Source of the DNA: Capra hircus
Taxonomy: Eukaryota > Chordata > Mammalia > Artiodactyla > Bovidae
Reading direction: 5' to 3'
Assembly (NCBI RefSeq): GCF_001704415.2
Contig: NC_030811.1
Coordinates: 2,638,501 to 2,702,500 of the forward strand
Length of the DNA: 64,000 bases
In this document: piece by piece, positions 12,617-23,984 of the stretch
How the letters are laid out: each line of letters opens with the position of its first letter
Numbering within the stretch: the stretch's first letter is position 1
Position numbers and translations under genes: made by a program
Notes under the pieces: generated by a model
What the model was told of the DNA's origin: nothing
Databases searched by the model: none
The model's input: the letters and a program-made list of their open reading frames with translations, nothing else

Positions 12617-12934
12617 GTAGTGCAGTGCCCACGGGGGACCAAGAGCCTCTTCCTGGATCTTTCTATGGGAGGGACAGCGTCTTGCTAGGTCACAAGGATG
12701 CTAAAGTTGGGGGGCTATGTCACAGATGCTGCGGGCCAGCGGAGGAAGCTGAGGACCAGTGACTGGAGGACAAGGACTCAGCCAGACCCACCTCATCCTC
12801 ACCGCCAGGGAGAGTGCCACGGCTCAGTCTCCTGGCCCTTCCATGGTGGGAAAAACGGAGTCCACTGCAGGGGCTGTGCTGGGAGATGGTTTAAGAGAAT
12901 CCACGTTACTTGTGGAGTACTGGCTGGACTGGGC

Positions 12935-13190
12935 TGAAGAGTGTCCCCGCCCCCCCAGAGTGACATCCATTCATGAACCTGTGAACGTGACCTTATTTGA
13001 AAATAGAACCTTTGCAGATGGACATGAAGGTGAAGTCATGCTGAATTCGGGTGGGCCCTTTCTTTGTAAAAGGGGATCTGGACGCAGACTGGCATGTGGG
13101 GAGAAGGCCGCGTGAGCACAGGGGCTGGGGCAATGCGCCCACAAGCCAAGGACACCAGGGGCTGATGTTCCGAGGCTGGCAGAGGTGAGG
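12935..13190 (+). mobile_element. Ancient mammalian interspersed repeat (family not named with confidence)
   Basis: GTGACCTTATTTGAAAATAG, CCTTTGCAGATGGACATG and GGTGGGCCCT follow the order of a widely dispersed pre-ruminant repeat, and then CACAAGCCAAGGACACCAG. I recognise the text but not the family name (an old L1M-type 3' end or LTR is possible). Confidence 0.5.
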
Positions 13191-13324
13191 GACAGACCCT
13201 GCTGGCACCTGCCACCGACTCTTGACTTCCATTCTCCGGGACTGAGACAAAAAACCCCCAGTTTGCGATGCTTGGTTGGGGCAGCCGCAGGAAGCCAGGC
13301 CCTGACAGGGACCTTGAAGCACAA

Positions 13325-13530
13325 AGGCTTCCCTGGTGGCTCAGACGGTAAAGAATCCACCCGCAATGCGGGTTGAATCCCTGGGTTGGGAAGATCTCCT
13401 GGAGGAGGGCCCGGCAACCCACTCCAGTATTCTTGCCACTAGAATCCCGTGGACAGAGGAGCCTGGCAGGTTACAGTCCATGCGGTCGCAAGGGTTGGAC
13501 ACGACTGAGCAACTAACACTTTCTTTCAAG
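13325..13530 (+). mobile_element. Bov-tA SINE
   Basis: Full-length forward copy: GGCTTCCCTGGTGGCTCAG head .. GGTTGGACACGACTGAGC. Confidence 0.93.
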
Positions 13531-14394
13531 CAACACTAGGTACAGTCATGATTTAAGACAGAAAGGTACAATGGACCAAAAGTCTAGGTGAACCTGACTG
13601 CTGGGATAGGAAACCCGAAGGGAGAGCTGGGATGTCTCCTAAGGAAGCCACCGGCCGAAGGACACGTGCACAAGGAGCTGAGAGAGCCGGGAGGGGAGTG
13701 CTCAGCAGGGTCTCCCAGGGAGCCCTGGCTGCTGGCCGCGGTGCTGCTCCGTCCGCGTGCCAGCTGTGGGCTCACAGTAGCTGCAGTGCTGGCCACTCGC
13801 CTCCTAACCTGAAGGGGCCTTGAGAGAATCTCGGCGGAAAGGGGCATTCCTTAGTCCTGGAAACCAGGGGACAGTCTGTGGGGTGGAGGCTGCCCCTCCC
13901 CCAGTCGGCGGCCAGTCGCCTCTGCTGGGGTCCGGAGGGCCAAGGAGGGTCTTCCGAATGCAGGACTGCAAGGCGAGCTTCAGAGTGAATCAGGTTTTAT
14001 GCCCGAGGCAGAGGGGATTCTAACACACACTGGAGCAGAAAGACACAGAGAGCCTTGCAGATGGCTGCCACGGGCAATACTTGGCAGGCAGGTTCCATGG
14101 GGGAGTTTAACCTTCTGCAACCTCGTGGTGGACTCGCCGGTGAGCGCTCAAGCTCTGTCTGTCTAATACACACAGTCAGAGGCACAGATATGCTTGCAAT
14201 CATCTCCAAGTTTTGCCAGGGTGGTTTTATTTGAGGCGGCCCTAAGGCTGACACCCCTTCTTCTCACCCCACCGAACATCTTATGCAAGCACGCCTGCAC
14301 AGCTCAGACGTCGAGCAGAAACTGGAACTTAGGCAGCCAGGAACCTGCAGGCTTGCTGCTAACCAGGGCAGTAGCAAATGTACAGTCGGAGCTC
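13531..14394. other. Intergenic, no feature supported
   Basis: Unique GC-rich sequence leading into the AT-rich island at 14.4 kb. Confidence 0.55.
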
Positions 14395-15160
14395 AGCGAA
14401 TAATTAATAGTAATGAAAACTGACGTTGTAAAAATTAAAGGGAGAGGGCTGATGGAAAGGAATTAGTTTGGTTGTCAGACCCCAGGCCTAAAGGGAAACA
14501 CATTGCTTTGGAGAATCTTTTAATTAATTCCAGAGTCTCCCCGTTCTTTCTCCACCAAATGAGCTGAGTTCCTTTCCTGGGCAGGAAGCTCTGGTGCGGA
14601 CAGACAGACGCAGAGAGGGATGGGGGAGAGCCGAATGGTTATCAGGGATCATCCCACCTCCATCCGGGAGCCTCCAGAATTTCCCCGCCCTCCCGGCAAA
14701 GAAAGCTCAAGGTGGGGGTGACCACGCAGTCTCGGCCAGCCGCCCCAAGAGGGGTTCGTTTTGTAAATGTACTTTTTACTACCTATGAATAAACCAGGAG
14801 GTCTACCTCATTCATAGCTAAAATGAAAATGGATCTCTACAGTCTGACCAAGTTCAGCCACTGAGCTGCGGCATTAACTTGTATTCTAACAAGATTAAAA
14901 TATATTTGTCCTGGGGATTAGCATACTTAAGTCCCCTTTCCCCTTTGGAGCGGTGGCAGGGCACTTTGATCTGCCTTGCGTGGCGAGAGCGCGGCTTGGG
15001 CCCAGCTATCCGACTGCCAAGTGTGAAATCGGCCTGATGTCATCCTCAGTCTTCATCTTTTACATCTTCTACCAGTTTAATTATATTTCCGCCACAAAGC
15101 TCCGGCGCCTCATTGCATATTCAAGTTTGACTAGGAAGCATTTTTTTTTTTTTTAAAAAG
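14395..15160. promoter_or_regulatory. Candidate conserved noncoding region, AT-rich
   Basis: Repeat-free AT-rich DNA with many TAAT cores (AATAATTAATAGTAATG near 14400; TTAATTAATTCC near 14520; TTTAATTATATT near 15076), ending in a T-run at 15141. No coding potential. It is a candidate EN2 downstream enhancer by composition only. Confidence 0.3.
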
Positions 15161-16214
15161 GTGCGAATGAAATACCCCTGTAGGGGGAAGGGAGGGAACC
15201 AACCTCGTGGTGCAGAGGCAGCCATCCGGCCCCAGCCCTGGGTTTGCCCCAGACGCCCTCACCTGCGTGGAAATGTGCATCCACCCGGCCAGCTCTGAGT
15301 TGAGCTGGGCGCCCTCGTGGGGTTCCAGGCGCAAAAGCCATTGTTAAACCCACGCGTGGCGTCCGGGGCTACTGGCTTGCGACTCGGTGGGTCTGTGTTA
15401 CATTCATTCTCCCGGAGCTGGTTCTGTTCCCCTGGGGCTCGAAATCCACCCCAGGGGGCTCCCTCTGCTGCATAAAAGCAGCCTTCCTCTCGGTGAGCGA
15501 GCTGACATGTCACCCAGGAATCGTCCACTTTGAGGCTCTGTGCAGCCACCAAAAAAAAAAAATTTCGAGGGCACTCTCAGGGCCCAAAAGGGCCGTGTCT
15601 GGCTGACCTCTGACCACCTCAAAGGAATCAGAGTTGAACTCTGCATCCAGATGTCGAGTTCTGGCCCTCCAGCCCTTGGCGAATGCCCCAGAACTGCGGG
15701 GAAGGCCAGCCTGACTGCAGGATAGGCCTTGAGGTCCCAGGGGGGCACCTCCTAATACCTCCACCCCAGGGCCACCAGGGCCTCCCAGGCGGCTTATGGT
15801 GCGGGGGTAGGGGGGGCGGGCCAGGGGAGGGGAGCCTGGCCAGGCCTCGGTCCTGGGGCACCCCTCCGCGGGCACTCGTGTCTGGGAGAGGAAGTGAACC
15901 CCCTGCAGGCGTGGCTGGCTTTTGACCTTCACCCCAGGCTCTGTTGACACCCCCGCTGGAGTGTCTCAGAGACCCTGCACTCTCCGGGGTCGCCAGTCTT
16001 TGGGCATTACTTCCCCAAGCCAGCAGAACAGAAATGCAGGTGGGCTTCCTAAGCCTTTGAGAGCAGATTGGCCCTGGGCCACCTCTCCTCCTTGGACAGC
16101 CCCCTTTGTCGAGGTCTCCCAAGCCCCACCCCCTCCTTCTGGGTGGGGGTGCAGGAAGATACAAGCCATAGGTAGACTGAGTTGAAACTCACTTTCTCCA
16201 CGTGGAGAAAACCA
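15161..16214. other. Intergenic, GC-rich unique sequence
   Basis: No repeat and no supported exon. A GCATAAAAGC TATA-like motif lies at 15471. Confidence 0.5.
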
Positions 16215-16460
16215 AGAGGCAACCCTGATATATTTTTTTTAAAGGTCCAGATTTAGGACCATCTTTATTTTAAATCATCAGTCTTGTTGAAATGGGAGGT
16301 TAACAACATATCACTTCTTCAACTGAATGATATAATTATAAAATTATCTCCACATAATTAGCTCAGGATTATGTTTCATTCTGGTTAGCATGTAATCAAA
16401 GCCTGTTATGCTTTTAGCTATAGGAACAGCAATTAATTTCAAAGGGGGTACTTAGACCCT
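16215..16460. promoter_or_regulatory. Candidate conserved noncoding element, dense in TAAT sites
   Basis: About 245 bp of AT-rich, repeat-free sequence with ATATAATTATAAAATTATC, ACATAATTAGC, GTAATCAAAG and CAATTAATTTC. The homeodomain-site density is the highest I see in the window. Flanking DNA is GC-rich. Confidence 0.35.
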
Positions 16461-17395
16461 TCACTATTTAGACAAAATAGCTCATCGCGCCAGGAGCAGG
16501 TGGCTGGCTCTTGGAGGAAGAGCGGTGGTTGGGGCGGCTGTGATGCGAGGGTGGGGTGGGGTGCAGGGGGGACTCCCAGCCCTCCTCCCAGCCCCCTGCT
16601 GTCTCATTGGGCGCCCACCTCCTAGGCGCTGAGTCCCTCCATGTCTCATGGTGACTGAGGCTCACTGCTCAGTGCGATTGGAATGGAGAAGCGAGTGGTG
16701 TGTGAAGTTGCTGAGCCTCCTAGGAACCCAAGGCACAGTGTCTTGCTCATTTTGGGGGGAAAGCCTGGGGAAAGGAGCCTGATATGAGTGGGACTGCCTG
16801 TGTTTTTGAGCCCTGTGATCACAAAGGGCACACCTAGCCGTGTTTGGAAGGAGAAGGGACTCCTGATTCTAGAAAGTGCTGACGGGACTCCTGCGGCTCT
16901 CTGGTAGGAGCGCTCCCATCACTGTTCCGCTTTTCACGGCCACGTGGATATTTCATCATCTCCTCTTCCCCTCAGCTGTTATATAGAGGCTGCCTGGCAT
17001 GGCAGAAGTGGACACCATGCCGGCAGCTCTACCAGTCAGGCCCAGGGAGCTGAGTACGAGTCTCCCCTGAAGAAGGGGTGTGTGCTGCCCACCCAGCAAG
17101 GCTGTTCCGTGCCCCTTGCTTCTGTCCTTTCCCTCATAAACACCCCCTTGCAGGGAGCCTGTTAGGTAGCAGTTCTTTCCGCCTGAGGCATGAATGATTT
17201 GGCTTCGGGGCACAGGACTGTCTGTTCACAAAACTCAGCCCTTTCCTTGCCCCAAGTTTCTTTCAGTGAGAAGAAGTGCTGTTGTATAAGTATTTGCATG
17301 AAAAAATATGGAGCTTCATATGCTGAGCCTGCACATGATGGGAAACTCAGCCTCACGCTTTCTCAGCCGGCTTCAGTCTTGTGCCAAACAAATTT
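16461..17395. other. Intergenic, no feature supported
   Basis: Unique sequence, no recognised element. Confidence 0.55.
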
Positions 17396-17615
17396 GCTGT
17401 TGCTCAGTTGCTAAGTCGTGTCCGGCTCTTTGCCACCCCGTCGACTGTAGCCCGCCCGGCTCCTCTGTCCATGGGATTCTCCAGGCAAGAACACTGGAGT
17501 GGGCTGCCATTTCCTTTTCCAGGGGATCTTCCCGACCCAGGGATCGAACCTGTGTCTGTTGTGTCTCCTGCACTAGCAGGCAGCTTCTTTACCACTGAGC
17601 CACCAGGGAAGTCTT
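17396..17615 (-). mobile_element. Bov-tA SINE
   Basis: Full-length reverse copy, CTCAGTTGCTAAGTCGTGTC .. GAGCCACCAGGGAAGTC. Confidence 0.93.
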
Positions 17616-18879
17616 AACAAACAGGTGTTGGGAAATCAGCATGTCAGTCTTTCCTCCCAGACTGAAATCTGCCCGGCTTAACCCAGATGTCTTGGCACTG
17701 GGGGCGGGGCACAATCTGAGACTTAAAACTGGCAGCCTCTGAGTTTCTTATCCGGGCACCTTTCTCACAGTAGCGGAGGCATGGAACCGGCCTCGCCAGG
17801 AGTAAATTCTGCAAAAGGCTGCTGACCCTGCAGTGTCCCCCCACTGCCTGAATCCAAAGAAACGCAGCTTTCCGGATTCGCATTTTGTTTGGGGGAAGTG
17901 TGAATCAAAATCCTCGGGAGAAAGTTGTGGCCTAAAGGGGAAACTCTCCATGAGGCCGGAGAGCCGGGGCTGGAGTCCTGGCGAAGTTGGAGGGGGCCGG
18001 GGATGGGAGGGGGGTGCGGCAGACCCTCGAACCGGGCAGCAACTCCTCGAGGCGCGCCTGGCAGCTGGAGCCTGTGATTACCCATCCAGAGAGGAGAGAA
18101 AAGCAGGGAAGGGGGAGAAAGGGCAGTTAGCGGAGGGGGTAGGGCCGGGGGAGGCGGAGGGCAAAGCCCGGCGGCGCAGAGCCTGACAGTCCTCTCGCAG
18201 ACAAAGGACTTGGCGGGAGGAGCGAACCCCGAACGCGCTGGCTGAAAGGCTTGGGCCGCGCGCTCGGACCGCGCGGCCAAGTTTCTCAGCGCGACAGATG
18301 GGGCCCTGCGGCCGCCCGGCCCAGCCCTCCAGACGGTCCGCGCCCGCGGTGACCCCCACCCGCCCTCGGCCCCACGGAGGACCCCCGGGCAGGGGCTGGG
18401 GCGGGCCCCTCCCGGCCGCGCTCCCCACTCGGGCTCTCTCTGCGGACGTGGTCCACTGAGGCCCCGTGCTCTTCTTCCCTCCCCGGGTGTCTCCGGGGAG
18501 ACTGGGCTGGGGGTGGGGGCTCTCTGGGACGCCTTCCAGCCCGAGGGGGCGAAAAGGCAGCCGAGGAGGCAGGTCTCCGCCACTCTTTGTTCTGGGCAAA
18601 GCTCTAGGCTCGGCCCTGGGAGGCGGAGTGGGGAGGGACCGCCAATGGGGCGAGGCCGGGGCTCTGGTCCTAGCGTTTCCTGGGATGCGGAGCGCCTAGG
18701 GGGTCCGGGGACTCCCTCCCTCCCCCCAGAGGCGTTGCCGGGACCTGGAAAGGGCTGGGGCAGGGCCGGGCAGGGCAGCAAGCTGGGCCACACCTGTTCC
18801 AGAGACTCTTGGGCCTCACCGCCCCTGGGCTGGCCTAAGATGACGAGGTGGTCAGTCACCCCGATGGCTAAGCAGAAGG

Positions 18880-18908
18880 CTAACAACAACAACAACAATA
18901 ATAATAAC
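18880..18908. repeat. (AAC)n(AAT)n simple repeat
   Basis: Five AAC units run into four AAT units. On the minus strand this creates the spurious poly-Leu start of a long open frame. Confidence 0.9.
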
Positions 18909-18944
18909 GCGGTCCTCGTCAGCCTCACCAGCCAGGCCAGGCGT

Positions 18945-19110
18945 GGGGCGGGCCACTCGATTAAATCTCATAATGAGGAGTCACTTTAATAACTATTATT
19001 ACGTTTCAGGCGATTTCAAGAATGGCTTTTTATTTGCTCTGGGCGGGGCGCATAAACAAAATAAACTATCTGAGATTAATAATGAAAATATGAATGGTCT
19101 ACTCAGGCTT
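18945..19110. promoter_or_regulatory. Candidate conserved noncoding element, AT-rich
   Basis: An AT-rich island between CpG blocks with repeated homeodomain cores (CATAATGAG, TTTAATAACTATTATTACG, GATTAATAATG) and a forkhead-like ATAAACAA. Composition matches developmental enhancers. Conservation was not tested. Confidence 0.3.
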
Positions 19111-19649
19111 GCGCAGCCCGGCTCCCGTGCGTCAGGCGCCCTGGAGCTCAAGGCGCAGGCACCGCGCGCGCGCGGCTCTCCCCCGCAAAGGGCGGCCCAC
19201 GAGGTGGCGGGACTCAGCGCAGCGCCAGGCCTGCCCGCGGCCTCCCCTCGCCCACCACCCAGCCCACCCTGCCCGCCTGCTCTTGAAGCCAGAGGCCTCG
19301 CCCTCGGCCCTGACAGGAGAGAGAAGCTCGCGCAGAAATGGGGTCCCCACCTCGAGGCCCAGCGCGGAGCTGCAGTGCGTCCCTGAGGCGGCGCGGGCTG
19401 CCGGTTGGGGGGTCAGTCTCCCCCGAGGCCTTGGGCGCCAGTCGCTATTAATCTCCCAGGGCATGGCGGCCCGGCCTGGCGAGCAGCAGGTTTCGGCAGA
19501 GCCGGGCCCTTCCTGGGGGCTCTTAGGGAGATTCCCCGGGCGGGCAGAGACGGGAGAGGTCGGATATTAAACCAGCGGGAGACAGAATGACTTTTAGCCG
19601 AGGAAAGAGCGAGCAAACACAGCCTCGCAGCCGGCCCCGCGCGGCCAGC

Positions 19650-19690
19650 ACGCGTATTTGCATATATAGTGTGTGATGTTTGCCCTATGA
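19650..19690. promoter_or_regulatory. POU octamer-containing element
   Basis: A perfect ATTTGCAT octamer (19656-19663) followed by ATATATAG at the edge of a CpG-rich block. This is a candidate POU-factor site; POU factors act in neural patterning. Confidence 0.3.
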
Positions 19691-20351
19691 GCCGCATGCC
19701 AGGGCACACTTGTGCCAAGCGGTCCAGAAACCCCAGCAATTTGCCCTTTTCAACCAAGGGAAAACAGGATCGATGGGACCTTCTCGGAGATCAGACTGGT
19801 GGTGCCCACTTTTGCCCCCTAAAGAAAGCCCTTGGCAGTCCACTTCCTGCGACCTTCGCTGGGCTGGTGCTGACCCTCGGATTCTGACTCCATCCTGAGG
19901 ATGGGGGCTCACTTATTCGACCCCACTGGGCAGCTGGAGGAGGGGCTGTCTAAACACCAAGGAATCCCGCTGGGTCTCTGGTCCTGTACCTTTGGGGGAG
20001 CATGTTCCACTGGCCTGGGGGGCTGCGACGGTCCACGCTCAGCTCCCAGGCCTCAGTCTAGTCTCTGCGCAGCTAAGGAGGCCTGGGGACACAGCCAAGC
20101 CGGAGGGTGGGGGCTGTGCAGCTGCAAGCCACGAGGACGTCCTTCCTAAAGGAGCTTTCCTCTGAGAACATTTAGGAAACCCCGCCTGCTGCGGGGTTGA
20201 CAGTCTGGTGGGGTCCAAGTGGGGCGTCACCGGTACTGCAGTCTGGGTCCAGATCCGAGCTGGACAGAGCTGTGGGGGCCCAGGTGGAACTCAGTGGTGG
20301 CCGGACTTCACAACGGGGCATCGCCTGCCCTGCAGCCCGACTCTGGTCTCC
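19691..20351. other. Intergenic, no feature supported
   Basis: Unique GC-rich sequence between the octamer element and a Bov-tA. Confidence 0.55.
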
Positions 20352-20572
20352 AGTGTCTGTGCTGTGGCTTTGTTGTGTCCAACTCTCTGCAACCCCGTGG
20401 ACTGCAGCCCGCCAGGCGCCTCCGTCCATGGGATTCTCCAGGCAAGGGTACTGGAGTGGGTTGCCATTGCCTTCTCCACGGGATCTTCCCCACCCAGGGA
20501 TGGAACCCGTGTCTCTTGTGTGCCCTGCGCTGGCAGGCAAATTCTTTACCACTGTGCCACCCGGGAAGCCCA
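20352..20572 (-). mobile_element. Bov-tA SINE
   Basis: Reverse copy from TTTGTTGTGTCCAACTC to GTGCCACCCGGGAAGCCC. It is the last SINE before the repeat-poor EN2 zone. Confidence 0.93.
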
Positions 20573-21829
20573 GCTCCTAGTGAAAGCGGCTGGTGTGCAC
20601 GGAAATGGCTCTCCATGAGTTATGAGAGAATTTAAAAACATGTAATAAACATAGGAGCAAAACCAGAATCTCAGCGTTTGGAAGGTCTGAGAGTTCATTT
20701 TGTCCAATTTCCTACTGGAAGGGCGGAAAAAAGCAAAAGCAAAGCCTTATGCCACTGTAGGCCTAGTGTCTGCTTGCATACCTCTGAGGATGGGGCGCTC
20801 ATTACCTTATAGAACCATACACTGCCTCTTAACAGCGCTATGATTTGCCAGTGGGATGAAAGACAAAAGCTAAAAATGATTGCTGAATGTTACTATGTGA
20901 TCTTTTTATTAAAAGGAAGGAGAGGCCAAGGGTAATAGAAGTTGGGCTAGAGCAGTTTTGTTTTGTCTTTAAGACCCCCCAGATCTGCACAGGGGCAGAG
21001 TGGTGGCTAAGGAAGACGTGGTCCCGCCCCATTAACGCTCCTGGGACCAGGCAGCAGGACCAGGCTCCGGAGCCTCTGCAGCAAGACCCCAGAACGTGTC
21101 TCTGCAAAACCCGGGAGCAGCTCAGCTCCTGCCCGGAGGCCCAGCGTCCTTCCCCTTGGGAAGCCTGTGCGGAATGGAAATGCCTAAAAGGTCGGTCACC
21201 TTGGGAACAGACATCCTCTCCCGTCTCTGAGCTCCTTTTACTGGGAGAAGAAAACTGTAGCCAAGAGAGTTTGGACACAGAGCAGTTGGGTTCACAGGGT
21301 TGTCAGCTGTCTTCTGAGGCCAGGTGAGTTGCAGTTCCCGAGGTCAAAACTCCCATCCACTTCCGGTCCTTTCCCGGCATCCGCCTTGGGATGCCAGCAG
21401 TCCGTGCTCTGGGGAAAAGACAACAACCCAACATAAAGGAGAAGAGCCTTTGTCTCGGGTCAAGCGAGAGGTCCTCTCCCCTGGGGCTGAGCGCCTCTGT
21501 CCCAGGGCAGCCAGGGCCAGAGACCTGTTGCGTTCTGCAAGATTTTAAATATTTATTCAAAGAAAAAGCACCGAACTTTGGAACACTTCCTTCTGGTAAA
21601 GAAACGTGTACTTAAATTCCTTTGGTTGTTCTGTACTCACACAGGAGACATCCAAAGTGTCTTCATTATTTAAAAAGAAAAAATTATGCCTCTGGCTACA
21701 AAGGTAGGCATGTGCACACCTGCCGTGGAGGGAAAGACCTGAGCATCTGAGCACCACGGTAGGTCAGCTGGGCTCAGAAACACACTTAAAAAAAACCTAC
21801 TCATTCCATCTTGGACAACTGGTATTTTA
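20573..21829. other. Intergenic just 3' of EN2
   Basis: Unique sequence with no ruminant repeat. An older repeat may underlie 20650-20880 (text such as CTCTGAGGATGGGGCGCTCATTA), but I cannot name it. Confidence 0.45.
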
Positions 21830-21846
21830 CAATAAAGTGGGTTTTT

Positions 21847-21852
21847 TTTATT
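21847..21852 (-). terminator. EN2: Candidate distal EN2 polyadenylation signal AATAAA
   Basis: The minus strand reads AATAAA here, followed by T/G-containing sequence downstream. A plus-strand AATAAA lies at 21831-21836, so the two signals face each other 10 bp apart. The position fits an EN2 3' UTR of about 1.8 kb. Confidence 0.45.
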
Positions 21853-23251
21853 TAATGTAACTTTCAAGAATTTCAACACACAAAAATGCAGGGAGAATGT
21901 TCACAATTTTGATAATCACAGTCGTAAATAGAAACATTCATTTCTTATAAGATTATAAATATTTGCTACTGGGACTGTAAAATGCACGTGTAATAAACTA
22001 AAAAATTAAAATAAAAAAATAAAAACCCCAAAACTTTGCTTCCTGCTAAAAGGCATATCATTTCATTGAGTTTCCTAAGCAGCAGATGGTTATTCACAGA
22101 ATTTTAAATTACAACTTTTGCTTTTATAGTTTTTTTTCCTTAAAAAAAAAAAAAGGTTTACGCTAGTATATACAAAGTGAAACTATTATCGCAGTGAAAT
22201 AAAGAAGTTTAAGGCAAAGAGAGAAGTTCACCCTCAGTCCTCAGGGCAGGGCCCGGGGCACCCCCCTAGGCTGTCCCGGCACAGACGGACATTTGGACAC
22301 AATTCTTTTTCCATACAATAAACAGAAGACAGTGTGGAGCTACAGATAAAGATATAGATAATGTGTTCGTTTATATATATGTACTTGGTGGGGATATACT
22401 GAATATATTTCATTTACACTGTACCACACTTCAAAAAATAAAATGTATATTTAAAAAAAAAAAAAAGAAAAGACAAAAAAAGAAATGATTATTTACACTT
22501 TCTTCCTTCCTCTAGATCCTGGAGAATTCTGAGTTTCTTTAAAAGTCAAGGTAGCCACATGTTCTAGAACTGTGGACTCTTACACGTCTGCTTGTGTGTA
22601 TATGGGCACACACACAGATATATGTACACATGCACACACATATTTACCATGAAAGAATGTTCTCTATAGCAGAAGCGGCCACTTTAAAAACAGAAAAAAA
22701 GAAAAGAAAGTGAAGAAAAACGAAAGAGGGGAACCGCCAGCTCCTTCTCAGGCTTCCACAGCCCCCGAGGCATACCCAGCAGACCTTGGCTGCGTTTCTG
22801 GGGGCCCCCGGGCATTGCCTGGGCAGCTGATGGAGCCGCAGGGGAGCTTCTGGGCCCAGGTTTGGAGGGACAGGGCGGCCCGAAGCCTGTGGGCCTCCAG
22901 CCACTGGCGCCCTGAGCCTCGGAGCGGTGCCGGAGGTGGGACACTCCGGTGCTGGAGGCGGGCGGCTGGACAGGGGACAACGACGCAGATGCAGACAGAA
23001 GGATGCAGGGAGGCTCGGGCCAGGCCTCAGCGAGGAGGGAGGGAAGGCAGGAAGAGGGGAGGAGGGGGGCTGGCGTGGGCCCGGCCCAGGCATCCCTGGG
23101 GAGCAGGGCACCGGACGGAGGCCCAGCGGCCCGAGGCCCAGCGGCCCTTTCCCTGCGATGGCGGTGGCGGGCCTGGGCATGTGGACCCTCCTGCCGGCCT
23201 CACCAAGCCCACACAAACAAAGTGGCAGAACTCAAGACCAAGTAGGAGCTA

Positions 23252-23257
23252 TTTATT
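23252..23257 (-). terminator. EN2: Candidate proximal EN2 polyadenylation signal AATAAA
   Basis: The minus strand reads CCGAATAAATAGC about 410 bases after the stop. It could give a short 3' UTR isoform lacking the GC-rich block. Use of the site is inferred only from the hexamer. Confidence 0.35.
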
Positions 23258-23667
23258 CGGTTCACAGTCGTGTGAAATGCAGCAATAAAAATCTTTGGAC
23301 TTCAGCAAGTTGTTTTAATTTTTTCTTAAAAAAAAAAGTGTCCGATGTCCCATAATGGAACTTAGGGGATTAAAAAAGATGAAACCCTAAGTAGCCCCCT
23401 TTGCAAAAACAAACAAACAAAAAAAACCAACATAAAATTAGCATAATCTCATAAACATAAAAACTCAAAAAATATTTTATAGTCAGACATTTTGGATTTT
23501 ACACCTCCTGTAAATTATATATACATAGAATATTGCAGAACCGTAGCTAATATGCGATATCTTCACTATTAATGCTGGTATAATGTTTATACACTGGCCC
23601 TTGATTTCTGATTTTAAATTATTGCATCATTTAGCCGGGGCGGGCCGGGACGTGGCACCTGCCCGCC

Positions 23668-23984
23668 CTACTCGCTGTCGGACTTGCCCTCCTTGGCGGT
23701 GGTGGAGTGGTTGTACAGGCCCTGCGCCATGAGGTGCACGGCCAGCGTGTTCTTGCTGCCCGTGGCCTTCTTGATCTTGGCGCGCTTGTTCTGGAACCAG
23801 ATCTTGATCTGCGACTCGTTGAGGCTGAGCTCCTGCGCCAGGCTCTGGCGCCGCTGCTCCGTCAGGTACCTGTTGGTCTGGAACTCGGCCTTGAGCCGCT
23901 GCAGCTGCTCTGCCGTGAAGGCCGTGCGGGGCCGCTTGTCTTCTTTGTTGGGGTTCTTCTTCTTTGGTTTGCGAGACCTGGGAC
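23668..23984 (-). CDS. EN2: EN2 coding exon 2 (homeodomain and C terminus)
   Basis: 317 bases from the acceptor CCCCAG (AG at 23986-23985) to the TAG stop at 23670-23668. It completes the split Gly220 codon and then encodes 104 residues: a Lys/Arg-rich EH3 linker, the 60-residue homeodomain (start DKRPRTAF, recognition helix with IKIWFQNKRAK) and the EH5 tail. Gln at homeodomain position 50 and Asn at 51 are present, predicting TAATTA/TAATTG-type site preference. A second AG eight bases further in (23978-23977) would break the frame, so the first AG is chosen. Longer minus-strand open frames over this region run out of frame with the homeodomain and are shadows. Confidence 0.97.

Larger units (their letters stand above)
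18000..19640. promoter_or_regulatory. CpG-rich region downstream of EN2
   Basis: Two CpG-dense segments (about 18.0-18.5 and 19.1-19.6 kb) flank an AT-rich island. There is no supported gene. The long minus-strand frame across 17765-18928 (387 codons, N-terminal Leu run) is read from simple repeat and GC-rich DNA and is not credible. Confidence 0.45.
21830..23667 (-). other. EN2: EN2 3' untranslated region (3' end inferred)
   Basis: The AT-rich sequence after the TAG, read on the minus strand, has long A/T tracts and several candidate AATAAA signals. The one at 21852-21847 is about 1.8 kb past the stop, close to the length I expect from the human transcript. A proximal AATAAA lies at 23257-23252. 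A GC-rich middle block (about 22.7-23.2 kb) separates the two AT-rich parts. The open frames within it are not convincing as protein. The exact cleavage site is an inference. Confidence 0.5.

Noticed and set aside
13325..13400. tRNA genes at SINE heads
   Set aside because: A/B-box-like motifs belong to the tRNA-Glu-derived heads of Bov-tA/CHR SINEs and no intact cloverleaf with flanking unique DNA was seen.
17765..18928. 387-codon minus-strand frame with a Leu-rich, signal-peptide-like start
   Set aside because: The Leu run is the translated (AAC)n(AAT)n repeat, and the rest is Pro/Arg/Gly-rich GC composition with no domain.
1..20000. CNPY1 exons expected beyond the EN2 3' end
   Set aside because: No open frame resembles a saposin-like canopy protein, and in human the gene lies tens of kb away. 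Not in the window as far as I can see.
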